From an uncultured Chthonomonadales bacterium (GTDB taxonomy: Bacteria; Armatimonadota; Chthonomonadetes; Chthonomonadales; CAJBBX01), in NCBI GenBank assembly GCA_938005745.1, contig CALLMM010000007.1, forward strand, positions 109,762 through 173,761: DNA of 64,000 nt, in the 5' to 3' direction. Below the pieces are notes generated by a model, which searched no databases, was not told the DNA's origin, and saw only the letters and a program-made list of their open reading frames with translations. Position numbers and translations under genes: made by a program. Positions 62,470 to 64,000 of the stretch are shown here, piece after piece. Positions within the stretch are counted from its first letter, which is position 1. Every line of letters starts with the position of its first letter.

Positions 62470-64000
62470 TTACCAGACAAACTCCAACCCGAACAGTTTT
62501 GCCTTCTCCATGCGGAAACGTAGCAGGATAGCGGCTCCCTCCGGATGTCCGATATCCTCCTGCCCGTTCCAGACTACTGTCCTTCGATAATGATCTCCGA
62601 CGAGAGGCTTGACATCCGCGAAGGTTCTGCCGGGCAGCGGTTTTCCCTGCATATCCGCCACCTCCACCATCAGACTGCCTGCCCGCTGCGTCAGAACATT
62701 GATCCGCAGTTTTCTCCCCGGCGGATAGAAAGCCACCGTAGCAAACTCTCCGCGCACCGGAGCCTCCAGTGCCGCCAGACGCCCTTTATGCCAGACCGCC
62801 AGTCCCGGTGCAAACCGGAAGCGTCCGCGCGGGTATTTATGCGGCACATTATAACCGGTATAGGGCAGCACGAAACGTCCATCGGGAAGCTCTACCAGGT
62901 CGGGATGCGTGAAGATGGCGCCTCCATCCCATTGCCCGAAGGGAGCGGTCTCAAAGACGGGCGAACCGGGCAGATAGTGCCAGATTTTGCCGTTGTGACT
63001 GGATGCCAGCGCGATGCTGGTTGTGTCGTCGCTGGCATGCCAGATCGCTGGAAACATCAGATGTTGATCCGGCGCACCGGGAATGCTCGTGCGGCAGTTA
63101 GTATAGAGCAGATCGTTGGGCAGCATCTCCGGACCCGGCTCCAGGATCACCTCCGAGAGAGGGAATCTACGAAAATCCGCACTTTCGCTGCGTCCGATCG
63201 AGCGGCGTCCCACTCCTCCGGCGTCTCCTCCCCACCAGACCGTATTCTCTCCCGGGGCGCGCGGCGAGCGCGCCCCGATCATATAGTTGCGCGTATACAG
63301 GACATAGCGGAAAAGCCTGCGGTCATAGTAAGCAACAAGCTGCGTGTCGCTGTGTTCGACGCTAAGCGGCTCGGGCAGGGTCGTCCAGCGCAAACCGTCG
63401 GGAGATACCAGTCCCCGGATTGCATAGACATGCCCCACATCTTTGCGCTCCGCGCGCGGCTCCCATCCATCCGGTCGCTGTTTTCGATAGGCTTCGAACG
63501 CTTCCCGGCTGATCGTGTCGAGTATGACGCCCTTGTACCGTTCCGCCTCCGGAGCCGAAGGATCGCGGAACACGGCTCCGGGATTGGCGTCTATCAGGTT
63601 GTTCTTTCTGCTGCCCTGAAACTCCACCAGACCAAGCTCAGGCCGCTCCCAGCGTATGCCGTCCTCCGACTCAAAGTAGCAGGGTCCGGCAGCGCATACC
63701 CCCCAGAGACGGTATCTTCCCTCATGCGCGTGCAGCGTAAGGAGGCTGATCCCCTTGCCGTTCTTCTCCCACTCCTTTTCTGGTTCAAGGATCGGTCCGA
63801 CACGCTCTGCGGGCTGCGCCATGATCCGAATTCCGTGCGGATAGTCGAAGCGCCGGAAATGGGCTTCCTCCGGCGCTTCGTCTCCTCTCACAGTAACGTT
63901 CTCGCCTCGGGCGTTGAACCATCCAAAGCCGCCCGGACGTACATAGAACCAGTTGGTGAAGACGATCCGGTTTCCCGCAAGTTCATACGGCTCGCCGGTT
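62470..64000 (-). CDS. Putative five-bladed-propeller glycosidase-like protein, 5' end outside window
   Basis: The reading frame stays open through the right edge, so the gene begins beyond 64000; a GTG at 63891 is only an internal codon. The 36 extra in-window codons read TGEPYELAGN, RIVFTNWFYV, RPGGFGWFNA and so on, with no stop. The visible 509 residues have repeated segments such as CYFESEDGIRWERPELGLV, YVLYTRNYMIGARSPRAPGE and RFVLPYTGYNVPH, typical of GH43/GH32/sialidase-like propellers. Catalytic residues are not assigned. It probably acts on sugars, matching the GH127 and GH116 genes elsewhere in the window. Confidence 0.72.
   Translation of the reverse strand, partial: TGEPYELAGNRIVFTNWFYVRPGGFGWFNARGENVTVRGDEAPEEAHFRRFDYPHGIRIMAQPAERVGPILEPEKEWEKNGKGISLLTLHAHEGRYRLWGVCAAGPCYFESEDGIRWERPELGLVEFQGSRKNNLIDANPGAVFRDPSAPEAERYKGVILDTISREAFEAYRKQRPDGWEPRAERKDVGHVYAIRGLVSPDGLRWTTLPEPLSVEHSDTQLVAYYDRRLFRYVLYTRNYMIGARSPRAPGENTVWWGGDAGGVGRRSIGRSESADFRRFPLSEVILEPGPEMLPNDLLYTNCRTSIPGAPDQHLMFPAIWHASDDTTSIALASSHNGKIWHYLPGSPVFETAPFGQWDGGAIFTHPDLVELPDGRFVLPYTGYNVPHKYPRGRFRFAPGLAVWHKGRLAALEAPVRGEFATVAFYPPGRKLRINVLTQRAGSLMVEVADMQGKPLPGRTFADVKPLVGDHYRRTVVWNGQEDIGHPEGAAILLRFRMEKAKLFGLEFVW

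Overview
The window is about 60% GC, densely coded, and looks chromosomal. It has no rRNA, tRNA, CRISPR array, transposase or phage gene that I can see. Lipoprotein and Tat signals, a PEP-CTERM exported protein, a GatCAB amidotransferase, and several glycoside hydrolase or DUF families (GH127, GH116, DUF2961) suggest a two-membrane, sugar-degrading bacterium. Armatimonadota is my best guess and Planctomycetota or Verrucomicrobiota are alternatives. This is inferred from gene content only.

Left third (14-16309, all minus strand). Two transcription blocks are read right to left. Positions 16309 to 8019 encode an exported redox module: three PQQ-like beta-propeller proteins, a Tat lipoprotein with NHL-type repeats, a 70-residue Tat-exported four-cysteine protein, a Tat-exported ferredoxin and a membrane polyferredoxin. 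A TTGACA-N18-CATTAT promoter lies upstream of 14657. Positions 7924 to 2508 hold three tightly packed genes: a NuoE-NuoF (HydC-HydB type) fusion, tyrosine phenol-lyase, and a ferredoxin-GltD-ferredoxin protein that lacks the NAD(P)H-binding Rossmann domain. A GH127-type beta-L-arabinofuranosidase gene follows 10 bp downstream.

Middle (16486-45630, mostly plus strand). A DUF2961 protein and a GH116 enzyme carrying an inserted beta domain form a sugar operon that converges on a SolA-type oxidase. Next comes a nine-gene, almost gapless operon (23126-34002): HemN-like radical SAM enzyme, UbiC-like chorismate lyase, halogenase-like flavoenzyme, GT4 glycosyltransferase, 4HBT thioesterase, half-size DMT transporter, PaaK-like CoA ligase, and an ABC ATPase with a large FtsX permease. 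I read this as a candidate pathway for making and exporting a chorismate-derived phenolic glycoside. Housekeeping follows: gatCAB, a TPR protein, yggT, a CPBP protease, a YggU-like protein, a TatA-like protein, purS-purQ-lysS-pcm, a PhyH dioxygenase and a DUF2227 protein.

Right third. A minus-strand pair encodes a potassium channel with RCK domains on both sides of the pore and a CCA-adding type nucleotidyltransferase with a possibly leaderless promoter. On the plus strand are a PEP-CTERM protein, a PaoABC-like periplasmic aldehyde oxidoreductase (with the extra Fe-S cysteines in its FAD subunit), a small membrane protein, a VOC protein, a Ser/Thr kinase with a PEGA domain, and a long-chain acyl-CoA synthetase. 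The minus strand then carries a divergent DprA-like protein, formate-tetrahydrofolate ligase, and a propeller-type putative glycosidase that runs off the right edge. Two intergenic copies of one dispersed repeat lie 46 kb apart in opposite orientation. Several promoters share an extended -10 (TGnTATAAT-like).
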